Of a stretch of DNA of 64,000 bases, positions 28,019-37,517 are shown one piece after another. Origin of the DNA: Glaciecola sp. KUL10. GTDB taxonomy: Bacteria > Pseudomonadota > Gammaproteobacteria > Enterobacterales > Alteromonadaceae. The translations under genes and the position numbers were made by a program. Under the pieces are notes generated by a model that saw only the letters and a program-made list of their open reading frames with translations, made no database searches and had not been told where the DNA came from. Each line of letters opens with the position of its first letter. The first letter of the stretch is position 1. The stretch covers positions 310,001 to 374,000 of the forward strand of contig NZ_BGNG01000003.1 in the NCBI RefSeq assembly GCF_003203515.1, written 5' to 3'.

Positions 28019-29143
28019 TTAAATTCTACTTTTATAAATTGAAAGGTATTCGTTATTCATTTTTGCTTGACTAAATCGCTCGATAACACGTTCTCGTGCA
28101 GCACATCCCATCTGCAAACATGTTTGTCTATTTTCGAACAAATATAGAAAGCCCTTAGCAAGCGCTTCAGAATCATTGGGCGGAACAAGATAAGCGCAAT
28201 CATCGTTAACTACCTCAGGTATGCCACCGACATTTGTCGATAATATAGGCAGACCTGTCGCCATTGCTTCAAGCATTGACATAGGTGTTCCTTCGGCATC
28301 CGACGATAATACGAAAGTGTTGAATTGTTGATAGACGCAAGGCATCTCCGAACGCGCCCCCCACATCTCTACACTATCGGACACAGATGAATTTTTAATT
28401 AAAGTGCATAAGCTCTGCTTTTCGTCACCGTCTCCTACAAGTACCAAGCGGCAGTGCTTTGAAAATGCTGAAGATAACTTACATGCTCGGGCAAATGCCC
28501 TGATTAGATTGGCCTGATTTTTGATACCATCCAACCTCGCAACATGCCCAAAGGTAAACCTTTTCAGTGGCTCGGGGTTAGTTTTCTTCAGGGGCAAAAA
28601 TACCTCTGTGTTTATGCCGTTATATATAAGCTTGGCTTTTCTATCGGGAATCTGTACAGAAGACACTAACCATTGAAACAAGTCATTACTTACTCCAACG
28701 TGGTAATGAGTGAAACGAGAAAACAGCTTTCTCCACCAAATATATTTGCTATTTGTCCCATCCGGGTCAGCAAGATCTCTGCCGTGCTCTGCATGCAGTC
28801 GCGTTGGAATACCCAGTAACAAGCCAAGTAATTGAAATTCAATTGTCGCTAAATTATAGGTATGCAAAACATCTGGCTTTAATGCCCTTAGTGCATGATA
28901 CATTTTCTTGAACGTGTTTATGCGTTGGCCATCCAACCTGTTGAGCTCTATTATATCAACAGGCTTTGAAATTGACTTAACAAACTCTTTATCAGCTGAA
29001 GTCAGACAAACAATCGAGTGCTTTATTTCGCTTGGCATTGTCGCAATTGTATTTTTAATTATCTGCTCTAACCCACCCACGCTAAATCTATAAACAACAT
29101 GCGTAACATGCAAAGGCTTTGAACATTTAACATCATTTGACAT
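28019..29143 (-). CDS. XrtA-associated glycosyltransferase (family 4, stp2-like)
   Basis: The protein has 374 residues. It opens HVTHVVYRFSVGGLEQIIKNT, characteristic of the PEP-CTERM/EpsH1-associated sugar transferase that is regularly encoded next to exosortase A. The donor domain contains GHVARLDGIKNQANLI, LVGDGDEKQSL and SSDAEGTPMSMLEAMATGLPI with the GT4 E-x7-E motif. It overlaps the exosortase gene by 11 bases, which implies strict coexpression. It should add one sugar in the core part of the glycan. Confidence 0.85.
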   Translation of the reverse strand: MSNDVKCSKPLHVTHVVYRFSVGGLEQIIKNTIATMPSEIKHSIVCLTSADKEFVKSISKPVDIIELNRLDGQRINTFKKMYHALRALKPDVLHTYNLATIEFQLLGLLLGIPTRLHAEHGRDLADPDGTNSKYIWWRKLFSRFTHYHVGVSNDLFQWLVSSVQIPDRKAKLIYNGINTEVFLPLKKTNPEPLKRFTFGHVARLDGIKNQANLIRAFARACKLSSAFSKHCRLVLVGDGDEKQSLCTLIKNSSVSDSVEMWGARSEMPCVYQQFNTFVLSSDAEGTPMSMLEAMATGLPILSTNVGGIPEVVNDDCAYLVPPNDSEALAKGFLYLFENRQTCLQMGCAARERVIERFSQAKMNNEYLSIYKSRI

Positions 29144-30575
29144 CAGCTAAGCCACCGCGTTTCTCGAATTCAAATAATGAACTAATATCATCTAAATCCT
29201 CAGATGCGATAGCTATCAAGTGACCACTGCCTCGGTGACCAGCCAACTTACTTTTCGCTTGAGCAATTTTGGTAGACAATGATCCTGAAAACCGCTTTTC
29301 ATCAACACTAAACCAATAAAAGAGCTCTACTTGTTTCCCTGACACATCAACTATGCTCACGCGGTTAACCTTTCCAAAAGGAGTTTGCTCTACGCTGGCG
29401 TTTTTTCGGGTATAAATATCGATGTTAAAATATCGATTAAGGCCACTAACCAACTCATGCTCATTGTTATCCGCATGATAATAAGCCACGTAGATATCGT
29501 GCCCGTTGAGTTTACCCGACCATGTTTCATGAGGGCTTGCCATCATTGGCGCCCATGTCATTAACTCTGGTTTTGCGTCTGGGTACTTGCTAATCGCATT
29601 CGATAAAACATCAGTGGCATCAGTTCGTTCATAACTGTTGATCATATGCGTATAAATAGGAAAGCATAAAGATATTATGACAAGCATAAATATAGGTTTG
29701 AGCGACATCGTACTAAGCTCACCATCTTTTTCATCAGGGTGAACTGAGATCAATGTTTTCTCACGGCCTAACTGCCCCAACCCAAATAATAAAAGCAGTA
29801 CAAAAGCGAAAAAGAACCATCCGTATACTAAATGATCTGCACCAACAGCATGTTCCATGTTCGTAGAATATCCGATTGCAACAATACCAAAAGCACGAAT
29901 ACCATTGGCTATTATTGGTACTATTATTGACACTGCTATAAAACCATAAAATTTCCATTTTGTTTTATAATTTAAATAGGAAAACAGTGTTCCCAATGCA
30001 AAAGCCGCAATAAGAAAGCGGATTCCGGCGCAAGCCTCGGCCACCAAAAAGGTGCCATTTGGCACGTATAAATATAATCCGTCTCGGTAAATTGGGATCC
30101 CAAATAAACGCACTAGCTCTACCGTCATATATGCAGTTATATCCTGCAAAGCGGGAACTAACTCCTCTCCAAAAGGGACAGCAAATCCTAAAAACAAAAC
30201 AGGGAACCAAAACCGTCCTACAAAGTCATTGCCAAAGCAAAGCCAAATTATACTCACTAGTCCTATGAATGCTGCTCCATGAGTAACCAAATTTAAACCG
30301 AGAAGCTCTCCTACAAGATTCAAACAGAAAGCAAATAGTAAAGGCATAGCCATTCGGTAATTGGGCGCGAAACTTACCAAACGCAGTTCTTCTCGCCGTT
30401 CGTAAACTAAGTAAAGAGAAAGAGGTAAAATAAAAAAGCAGTGTTTATATGTTTCTGAGGAGAGCCAGACATCTACCGCACTGGATAAAGCTCCCCAAAA
30501 CGCAAATAGCCAAATTGAAACGAATATAAGAAACTGAATCAAAATCTGCTTCTTTTTGTCCATAAGTGCGTTCAT
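29133..30575 (-). CDS. xrtA: Exosortase A fused to EpsI-type domain
   Basis: The protein has 480 residues. Residues 15-270 are a polytopic membrane exosortase with the three invariant catalytic residues: Cys182 (EACAGIR), Arg227 (ANGIRAFG) and His248 (GADHLVYGW). Residues about 295-475 form a periplasmic EpsI (DUF3485) domain after another membrane segment (about 292-308). XrtA is a cysteine transpeptidase-like enzyme that cuts PEP-CTERM tails at the inner membrane and is always partnered with an EPS locus. The start may be ATG 30563. Overlaps on both sides fix it in the operon. No substrate gene is present nearby. Confidence 0.93.
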   Translation of the reverse strand: MNALMDKKKQILIQFLIFVSIWLFAFWGALSSAVDVWLSSETYKHCFFILPLSLYLVYERREELRLVSFAPNYRMAMPLLFAFCLNLVGELLGLNLVTHGAAFIGLVSIIWLCFGNDFVGRFWFPVLFLGFAVPFGEELVPALQDITAYMTVELVRLFGIPIYRDGLYLYVPNGTFLVAEACAGIRFLIAAFALGTLFSYLNYKTKWKFYGFIAVSIIVPIIANGIRAFGIVAIGYSTNMEHAVGADHLVYGWFFFAFVLLLLFGLGQLGREKTLISVHPDEKDGELSTMSLKPIFMLVIISLCFPIYTHMINSYERTDATDVLSNAISKYPDAKPELMTWAPMMASPHETWSGKLNGHDIYVAYYHADNNEHELVSGLNRYFNIDIYTRKNASVEQTPFGKVNRVSIVDVSGKQVELFYWFSVDEKRFSGSLSTKIAQAKSKLAGHRGSGHLIAIASEDLDDISSLFEFEKRGGLADVK

Positions 30576-31795
30576 TGTTGAACTCCCTGTTCAATTAAAT
30601 CCCTGAACTTAGACATTTCAGTCTCCCAAGAAAAGTGTTCTTGTACATATTGACGATTATTGGGAAAACATAATGCGAAGTCGCCATTGAGCGTCTGAGA
30701 AATGCGCGTTGCCATATTATCAGGAGAATCTTCGATCCAATATCCTTCTTGCGATTCGCTTTTTACGCCTTCGGCAGCCATACTTGTAAGTACAATTGGC
30801 TTAGACATGGAGAGGGCTTCTAGTACTTTATTTTGAATCCCTCGCGCGATTTGAAGAGGAGCAACACTCAAAGCTGTTTTCGCGATATATGGTCGCACAT
30901 CTTCAACTCTTCCGGTAACCACGACATTATTGAGACCGTCCAATTTTAAAATCTCAGCGGAAGGCTTTGAACCTACCACATAAAAAACCGCATCAGGATG
31001 ATGCTCAATGATCTGTAACCAAACATTTTCAACAAACCAGACAACAGCATTGACGTTTGCCCAATAATCCATAGCCCCCGTAAAGGCAATTGATTTTTTA
31101 TTGATGATCAGCGCATTATTGACAGCAGTTTCTTCATCAAAATATTCTGTATCTACGCCATTTCTGATACCAAAAACCTTTGAGCGAGTACTATTTGGTA
31201 GCATGCTTCTAAACATTAGTGCTTCATCGTCTGATACAAAGCAGCTTGCAAAGGATTTTTCTGCAATATAACACTCATACTTTGCGAGCAGTCTCGCTTC
31301 TCTATTGTAAAACCATGATTTTATTCCGGTTTTGTTTCTAGCATACTGCGCCCATTTATCAGAATCCACATCCACGAAATCAACAATTGTTTTGGCGAGC
31401 ATATCGTTAAGTGGTTCAACATATTGAGCCATTGCTCCTGAAAAAACCAAACAGCGTTGAATATTTTCATCCTGCACTTTTTGTTTTACCCAAGCACTTA
31501 GGTTGTGATCAGAGTAATAAGGGATAGTAATGGCTTGATTAGTCAAAAAGCCTAAAAGGCCTTTTATTTTAGACCATGATTTATTTTGCTTTATTGTTTT
31601 AAATGACGCACACCAATTTGATAGCTCATCTTTGTATTGCTCATCGCTAGGATCGTCAATAAAAGTCGCTAAATGGACTTCGTAATGTGAGCTCAAAGCT
31701 TTCAGCATATTAAAAGAGCGAATTTTATCCCCCTTATTAGGAGGATAAGGAATCCGATGAATAAGCAATAAAAGCGATGGCTTTGACGATTTCAC
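30572..31795 (-). CDS. XrtA-associated glycosyltransferase (stp1-like)
   Basis: The protein has 407 residues of the PEP-CTERM/EpsH1-associated sugar transferase stp1 type. It has LLLIHRIPYPPNKGDKIRSFN at the N-terminus, an IAFTGAMDYWANVNAV donor-domain opening and the GIQNKVLEALSMSKPIVLT stretch with the GT-B acidic motif. It would use a nucleotide sugar at the cytoplasmic face. It overlaps xrtA by four bases and is two bases from the FemAB-like gene. This subfamily is found essentially only with exosortase A. Confidence 0.88.
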   Translation of the reverse strand: MKSSKPSLLLLIHRIPYPPNKGDKIRSFNMLKALSSHYEVHLATFIDDPSDEQYKDELSNWCASFKTIKQNKSWSKIKGLLGFLTNQAITIPYYSDHNLSAWVKQKVQDENIQRCLVFSGAMAQYVEPLNDMLAKTIVDFVDVDSDKWAQYARNKTGIKSWFYNREARLLAKYECYIAEKSFASCFVSDDEALMFRSMLPNSTRSKVFGIRNGVDTEYFDEETAVNNALIINKKSIAFTGAMDYWANVNAVVWFVENVWLQIIEHHPDAVFYVVGSKPSAEILKLDGLNNVVVTGRVEDVRPYIAKTALSVAPLQIARGIQNKVLEALSMSKPIVLTSMAAEGVKSESQEGYWIEDSPDNMATRISQTLNGDFALCFPNNRQYVQEHFSWETEMSKFRDLIEQGVQQ

Positions 31796-31797
31796 AT

Positions 31798-32832
31798 TTA
31801 ACCCAAATATTTTGAAAGGTAGGGACCAACTAATTTAGAAACCCAGAGAGGTAACTTTTGCCAAATTGATATCAATTTCTGATATTTAGGGTTATTAGGG
31901 TTTAAGTTAGGAAGTTGCTCTGACTTAACTAAATGATAGTAGTGATACAATGGCTTAGGCTCTATCCCCCATGTTCTTTTATACTTAAATGCACCTGAGT
32001 CGTTTTTACTGCGCCCAAAGTCAAAGCGTTTCTTATCTCTTTTAGCCGCGTGACACATTAATTTATAGTACATATTATCGTTACTTTTCACCTGGCGGGC
32101 TTCAGCTAATCCACCACCATAATATGGCATGACCATATCTTTGTAATAAAAACTCATTACACTTGATAAAGCTTTATCACCCGAGTAAATCGTCAATATA
32201 TCTACATTTTCGCCAAATTCTTTTACCAATGCATTAAACAATGATTTAGAGAAAACAGGCGTTCCCAAATTGCGTACGCTTGTCGCATAAATCTGGTAAA
32301 GACAATCAACATCTTGGTTGACTCTGCAAGACAGGTTATTCTTAAGTGAATGACGCACTACTGCACGTTGTTTTTTCTTAATTGCAGTCAGGATATCGTC
32401 TTCATTACTAGCAATATCCGTCTCAAAATAACTATGGACAGACTTTTCAACAAAACCATTTTCAATCAGTTGTTGCTGTTGGGTCTGGTAACGCAATTCT
32501 ACATAGTCTACCGCTAAGCTTGCGCCCATTTCTTTCGCTTTGTTTTCTAATGCTCGTTGCACTTCAGCAGAGTCAGCTAACGCACCACCATACATACAAA
32601 ATGGTGTAGATGTTAGCGTGTGACCAAACAATCGACTTTTCATCTCCACCAAAGGAAGAACGCCATTAATATTACCCGCAGAATCAACGCTTTTTAAATA
32701 ATGCGCTTTGTGCCCAATGGCATCAACAATAACATTTCGCCATCCAAATAGATGGCAAAATGAACCTTGAATATGCCTATCTACATACGAGTCCCATGCG
32801 ACCGAATCATCCTTTTTGGCATCTACTATCAT
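31798..32832 (-). CDS. XrtA-associated FemAB-like protein
   Basis: The protein has 344 residues with a paired GNAT (FemAB) fold: SFCHLFGWRNVI near residue 25, KKKQRAVVRHSLKNNL at 167-182 and FDFGRSKNDSGAFKYKRTWG around 275-294. The family resembles peptidoglycan-bridge aminoacyltransferases, but the XrtA-associated branch has no settled substrate. It probably acylates or aminoacylates the lipid-linked sugar. It is part of the conserved core, 15 bases after the deacetylase gene. Confidence 0.87.
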   Translation of the reverse strand: MIVDAKKDDSVAWDSYVDRHIQGSFCHLFGWRNVIVDAIGHKAHYLKSVDSAGNINGVLPLVEMKSRLFGHTLTSTPFCMYGGALADSAEVQRALENKAKEMGASLAVDYVELRYQTQQQQLIENGFVEKSVHSYFETDIASNEDDILTAIKKKQRAVVRHSLKNNLSCRVNQDVDCLYQIYATSVRNLGTPVFSKSLFNALVKEFGENVDILTIYSGDKALSSVMSFYYKDMVMPYYGGGLAEARQVKSNDNMYYKLMCHAAKRDKKRFDFGRSKNDSGAFKYKRTWGIEPKPLYHYYHLVKSEQLPNLNPNNPKYQKLISIWQKLPLWVSKLVGPYLSKYLG

Positions 32833-32847
32833 ATTATGCGAACACTT

Positions 32848-33690
32848 CTATTTGGATAGATAAAGCTCTTGCATACTGGTCCATTTATAATCCTTTAATA
32901 GTTTTTTAAGTTTCTTTTCCATCACGTTTAAATTTACATAATGTCTCAATTTGGACTTAAATGGCGCGCCTTTTACACGAGGTTGTTCAGGATCTATTTC
33001 CCACGGATGGAAATAGAAGTTGTAGGGTTGTTCGGTATCCATCATATATTTTTGTATGCGTCTGGAGGACAACCAATATGGATAAAGTCTAAAATAACCA
33101 CCGCCTCCAATACCAATATTTTTGCCCTTTTCTTGAATAGTAGGCACAGGGATTTCAAATATTCCCTCTTTCCTCACATGCGGAAACCTAGGCCAATCAG
33201 GCACACCATATAAATCATGCTCAATAGGATAGGTGCTAGATGAGTACTCAAACCCAAGTTCAACCAAAATATCAAACACCCATTCATTAGATGTATCGAC
33301 TGAAAAGCTAGGCGCTCGATACCCTTTAACGGGCTTTCCCGAAACTTCTTCAAGAATATCTTTTGACCGTTTAATATCTTCCTTCACTTCAGAGAAGGTC
33401 ATAGTGTTAGTGCGTTTATGATTAGACCCATGACTACCGAGCTCGTGCCCTTCATCAACTATTCTTTTGACAACATCAGGACAGTTTTCAGCCACCCAGC
33501 CTAGTGTAAAAAAGGTCGCTTTTACTCCGTGTTCGTTGAATAGATCTATTAATCGATGGGTATTATCACCAACGCGGGGCGTCAACGTTTTATAATCGCT
33601 TGGAGTAAAGACCGACTCGAATGCGGATACGTGAAAATAGTCTTCAACGTCAACCGTCATTGCATTTATTCTCTCATCTAAAAAACTCAT
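32848..33690 (-). CDS. XrtA-associated NodB-type polysaccharide deacetylase
   Basis: The protein has 280 residues. The NodB signature is complete: the acid pair Asp14/Asp17 in TVDVEDYFH, metal His87 and His91 in HELGSHGSNH, YRAPSFS with the catalytic Arg region, and FHPWE near residue 228. This is the PEP-CTERM-locus deacetylase type. It would remove acetyl groups from an N-acetyl sugar of the repeat unit in the cytoplasm, as no signal peptide is seen. It lies three bases from the priming transferase gene. Confidence 0.9.
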   Translation of the reverse strand: MSFLDERINAMTVDVEDYFHVSAFESVFTPSDYKTLTPRVGDNTHRLIDLFNEHGVKATFFTLGWVAENCPDVVKRIVDEGHELGSHGSNHKRTNTMTFSEVKEDIKRSKDILEEVSGKPVKGYRAPSFSVDTSNEWVFDILVELGFEYSSSTYPIEHDLYGVPDWPRFPHVRKEGIFEIPVPTIQEKGKNIGIGGGGYFRLYPYWLSSRRIQKYMMDTEQPYNFYFHPWEIDPEQPRVKGAPFKSKLRHYVNLNVMEKKLKKLLKDYKWTSMQELYLSK

Positions 33691-33693
33691 TAA

Positions 33694-35106
33694 TTATCGA
33701 CCCTTACCAAATAATACGATTTCAACTGTTCGTATAAGAATCAAAATATCGAGCAAGAGACTCTGATGCTTTACGTAAAACAAATCAAATTTTAATTTTT
33801 CTAATGAATCCTTCACACTTGCGCCATAAGGGTAATTTAATTGCGCCCATCCAGCGAGTCCCGGCTTTACATTATGTCGTTGATTGTAATAAGGGACTTC
33901 TTTCACTAATTGTTGAACAAATTGAGGCCGCTCAGGCCTCGGACCGACAAATGACATTTCACCTTTCAAAACGTTAAATAGCTGTGGTAGCTCATCTATT
34001 CTGTATTTGCGAATAAAGTTGCCGATGGAAGTTACTCTATTATCGTCTTTACTTGCCCATTTTGCGCCATCTTTCTCAGCATCAGGCCTCATGCTTCTGA
34101 ATTTTAATATATTGAAAAGCTTACCATCCTTCCCAACTCGTTCTTGCTTGTAGAATACAGACGCACCGGTTCTTCGACCATCATCCAAGTATATAATGAG
34201 TGAGGTCACCAACATTATTGGCCATGTGAAAAACAAAATAATCATGCTTAGTGAAATGTTCAAAACGTTATCAAGTGACTCTCTAATGCTATGCTGAGAA
34301 TGAAAGCCTTTTGAGTAGATCACCCAACTTGGGTACATTAACTCGACGACAATTTGCCCTATTTCGCGTTCCATAAAATCGAGTAGGTCGGTCACTTCAA
34401 TGCCTTTTAACCTACAATCAAATAAAATGGACACGGGAAGCGTTCCTCGGCGCTGGTCACAAGCGATAACCAATTCTTCAATATCGTTGTCGATTAAAAA
34501 CTGACGAAAAGAATCATCAATTTTAGCGTGAATAATCCTTTCATTTTTAATTCCGTTTTCGCGGTCATCTCCAGCGATAGGAACAAACCCGACTAACTCA
34601 AACGCAATTCGGTCAACGTCTCTGCGCATGCGAGTTTCAATTATCGACGCTCTTGTGCCAGCACCCAATACTAAAATTCGAGTTTTGCCCATACCGACGA
34701 TGCCAATACGGTCGATGAAATATCGAAATAAAACCAAACTAATCAGATTTAGTGCAATACATAGAGGAATATAGATAGCAGGCATCGCGCTATCGGTAAA
34801 CAAGAACCCGCTGATGATAAAAACAAGCAAACATGTTAAACCAAGGCTAACAAATAAGCGCCTAACAATTCCTCTAAAAGTCTCTCTTAATTTCGACTCA
34901 TAAAGCCCCACTGATAGGCCACAAATTAAGGCGGTAACGGTAATGATTAAAATGTTGACTACAAGCGTGTCTGAGCTTGGCTTAGCGGTAACTTGTAAGT
35001 TTGTTAGCAGGAAGTTAGCGATGTAACACACGTATGCTATTAAAAGACTTTCCACAAAAACTAATGCGTTTAATCTGTTGCTTTGTCGTCGTTTACTTTT
35101 CGCCAT
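33694..35106 (-). CDS. Undecaprenyl-phosphate sugar-phosphate transferase, XrtA type (EpsB-like)
   Basis: The 470-residue protein is the priming enzyme. It has about four N-terminal membrane segments, a Rossmann-like middle (ILVLGAGTRASI, about 155-166), another span near 280-300 and the bacterial sugar transferase domain with FKFRSMRPDAEKDG and RKYRIDELPQLFNVLKGEMSFVGPRP-type motifs. It transfers a sugar-1-phosphate onto undecaprenyl phosphate to begin the repeat unit. It is the first gene of the long minus-strand operon and is divergent from the export gene. Confidence 0.92.
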   Translation of the reverse strand: MAKSKRRQSNRLNALVFVESLLIAYVCYIANFLLTNLQVTAKPSSDTLVVNILIITVTALICGLSVGLYESKLRETFRGIVRRLFVSLGLTCLLVFIISGFLFTDSAMPAIYIPLCIALNLISLVLFRYFIDRIGIVGMGKTRILVLGAGTRASIIETRMRRDVDRIAFELVGFVPIAGDDRENGIKNERIIHAKIDDSFRQFLIDNDIEELVIACDQRRGTLPVSILFDCRLKGIEVTDLLDFMEREIGQIVVELMYPSWVIYSKGFHSQHSIRESLDNVLNISLSMIILFFTWPIMLVTSLIIYLDDGRRTGASVFYKQERVGKDGKLFNILKFRSMRPDAEKDGAKWASKDDNRVTSIGNFIRKYRIDELPQLFNVLKGEMSFVGPRPERPQFVQQLVKEVPYYNQRHNVKPGLAGWAQLNYPYGASVKDSLEKLKFDLFYVKHQSLLLDILILIRTVEIVLFGKGR

Positions 35107-35291
35107 GCTTTTTGAAGTATCCTAATAAACTGAAAAACTGCCTTGTTACACTATACCTTCACGCAAATTTAGTAGTAAACTTAGAAGGAAGAGCACATAT
35201 TATAATTGGAATATGCGTTGGGTAAACGTTTGATTTTAATATTCATACTTTTATTCGTTAAATCATCTAGTAGATGTTAGGAAATTAGGGA
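35107..35291. promoter_or_regulatory. Divergent intergenic region between the two arms of the XrtA core
   Basis: The 185-base AT-rich region separates the minus-strand priming gene from the plus-strand export gene and must hold promoters for both operons. A perfect TATAAT lies at 35201-35206, but no good -35 element is found at the right spacing. No sigma-54 pattern or operator is evident by eye. Confidence 0.4.
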
Positions 35292-35921
35292 ATGATAAAA
35301 AGGTTTTACAGTGTCAGTATTTCGTGTTTGGTTGCAATATTTGCGCTTGGGGCTTGTAGCAGCAATTCGCTTCCACAAGCGACAACAAGAGCGTCACTCA
35401 CCACTGACGTTGATAAATACGAGTATCTTATAGGGCCTGGTGACCAACTTACGATTTTTGTATGGCGAAACCCCGAAATCTCTGGGAGCTTTATTGTGCG
35501 ACCAGATGGTAAAGTCACCACTTCATTGGTCGAAGACATTGAAGTTGCAGGCAGAACACCCACTACGCTTGCTAGAGAACTAGAAGAGCAACTTTCAACA
35601 TATATCAACAACCCGAGAGTCACCGTAAGCGTCACGGGCTTTGCTGGCCCTTTTAGTGAGCAAGTTCGAGTTATTGGCGAAGCGACAAACCCCAGGGCAG
35701 TAAATTATACACAACACATGACCCTTTTAGATCTAATGATTGCTGTTGGCGGATTAACTGAGTTTGCCAACGGAAATAATGCAAAATTGGTAAGGGTGAT
35801 TGAGGGCAAGCAAAAAGTTTTTGAAATAAACATTGCTGATTTGATTAAAGATGGCGATATAAAAGAGAATATCGATATGTTGCCTGGCGACATTGTAATT
35901 ATACCAGAAGCCTGGTTTTAA
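35292..35921 (+). CDS. Polysaccharide export lipoprotein, XrtA-associated (Wza-like)
   Basis: The protein has 209 residues. The signal peptide ends in a lipobox, LGAC, with the lipidated Cys22. A Poly_export domain (YLIGPGDQLTIFVWR, about 45-59) and an SLBB-like region (VRVIGEATNPRAVNY, about 117-131) follow. It is the short PEP-CTERM-associated form and should make up part of the outer-membrane export channel. It is the first gene of the plus-strand export operon, 15 bases before the chain-length gene. Confidence 0.9.
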   Translation: MIKRFYSVSISCLVAIFALGACSSNSLPQATTRASLTTDVDKYEYLIGPGDQLTIFVWRNPEISGSFIVRPDGKVTTSLVEDIEVAGRTPTTLARELEEQLSTYINNPRVTVSVTGFAGPFSEQVRVIGEATNPRAVNYTQHMTLLDLMIAVGGLTEFANGNNAKLVRVIEGKQKVFEINIADLIKDGDIKENIDMLPGDIVIIPEAWF

Positions 35922-35936
35922 GAGAGTCGTACTTTA

Positions 35937-37517
35937 ATGCAAGATTTACAACAGACCATTAATATGGTCTTGGACTATGTCCGAGCGATATGGTTAAAGA
36001 AGCGTTACATCATTATTTGCTCATGGCTAGTATGCCCCTTGGGCTTTATTTACACGCTCAGTCTTCCTGATGTGTATAAATCAGAAGCACAAGTTTTTGT
36101 CGACACAAGGTCGATGTTACAACCAATTCTTGCAGGGTTAACAATAAGAACGAACCCTGAACAAGAAATTCAGATGATGGCGAAAACGCTTAAAAGCAGG
36201 GAAAATATAGAGACGATTGCTAGAGAATCGGATCTAGATATCACTGTTACCACGGATGAGGATTACAATAGGCTAATTACAGAGTTGACGTCGAATATCA
36301 ATCTTGTATCAACGGGCCGAGAAAATATTTACACCATCAGCTATCAAAACGAGCGTCCAGAAATGGCGCGTACAGTTGTTCAAGAAACACTCGATTTATT
36401 TGTTGAGGGCTCTCTTGGTAATAATAGACGAGATACCGATTCTGCAAATAGATTTCTAGACGAACAAATTGCTGAGTACGAAAACCGTTTAGCTGAAGCT
36501 GAACAACGACTGGCTGATTTCCAAAGGCAGTATAACGATATACTTCCGTTGCAGGGAACCTTTTACAGTAAAGTACAGGCATTGCAATCACAGTTGGAAG
36601 CCACCCAATTGGAAATGAAAGAACTCACCCAACAAAAAGCCGCGTTAGAAAGTCAAGCAGAGGGTAGAAAAGCCGCATCGGATTCATTAGGTGTAACCAA
36701 AGGGCAAGAGGAAAATGTAATTCGAACGCGCTTCGATGATCGAATCTTAAGCCTTGAGAGCAACCTTGATCAGTTGAAGTTACGATTTACTGATAAGCAC
36801 CCTGATGTTATTGAAACAACAACACTTTTAGATAACCTCAAAGCGGCAAGAGAAAAAGAAATAAATGCGTTTTTAAATGCAGACAGTGAAGCGGGCGACG
36901 CGCCGGTAAGCAACCTGGATAGGTCCCTCAAGCTAGAGGTAGGAAAAATTGAAGGGCGATTAGCATCGCTCGCCGTTAGGGAAGCAGATTTCATCGCTAA
37001 AATCGAGGACTTACAATCTAAAATCGATTTGGTCCCTCAGATTGAAGCTGAAGCGACCTCTCTCAACCGAGACTATGGCATTACAAAAACAAATTATGAA
37101 CAATTGCTGAGACGCCGTGAATCTGCCGAGATATCAAGAAGAGCCGATGTTTCATCTGAAGACTTACAATTTAGAATTATCAAGCCACCTTTGGTACCTG
37201 ACCGTCCTACCGGACCTGCACGCCTACTTTTTTATACTGGTTTCCTGATCATTGGCTTTGGAATGGGCGTAGGCATATCATTTTTAATCAGTTTACTCAA
37301 TCCTGTACTTGTTAGAGGACAGCAATTGTCAGAAATGACAGGCTTTCCAATTTGGGGAGTCGTCACTCACTTAGAGTTGTCAAAAGTAAAACGAACAAAC
37401 AAATTTAGAATTGCAGTATTTTTAGCTTCAAGCGGAGCAATTTTTGCTATGTATGCAATCTTAGTGACTGCGGATTTCTTGAATATCAAGCTAGCTGAGA
37501 GGATATTAGGATTATGA
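35937..37517 (+). CDS. Chain-length determinant (Wzz-like), XrtA locus type
   Basis: The protein has 526 residues: a membrane segment at about 24-42 with a Wzz domain, a long coiled-coil middle (about 175-330, heptad-rich E/Q/L), and two membrane segments (about 425-450 and 485-505). The C-terminal half has no Walker motifs, since the kinase is the separate next gene; the two overlap by four bases. Role: control of polymer length and coupling to the export lipoprotein in the inner membrane. Confidence 0.9.
   Translation: MQDLQQTINMVLDYVRAIWLKKRYIIICSWLVCPLGFIYTLSLPDVYKSEAQVFVDTRSMLQPILAGLTIRTNPEQEIQMMAKTLKSRENIETIARESDLDITVTTDEDYNRLITELTSNINLVSTGRENIYTISYQNERPEMARTVVQETLDLFVEGSLGNNRRDTDSANRFLDEQIAEYENRLAEAEQRLADFQRQYNDILPLQGTFYSKVQALQSQLEATQLEMKELTQQKAALESQAEGRKAASDSLGVTKGQEENVIRTRFDDRILSLESNLDQLKLRFTDKHPDVIETTTLLDNLKAAREKEINAFLNADSEAGDAPVSNLDRSLKLEVGKIEGRLASLAVREADFIAKIEDLQSKIDLVPQIEAEATSLNRDYGITKTNYEQLLRRRESAEISRRADVSSEDLQFRIIKPPLVPDRPTGPARLLFYTGFLIIGFGMGVGISFLISLLNPVLVRGQQLSEMTGFPIWGVVTHLELSKVKRTNKFRIAVFLASSGAIFAMYAILVTADFLNIKLAERILGL

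Noticed and set aside
35034-35225. 63-codon ORF over the start of the priming transferase gene
   Set aside because: It is antisense to a confident gene and runs into the divergent promoter region with no supporting signal.
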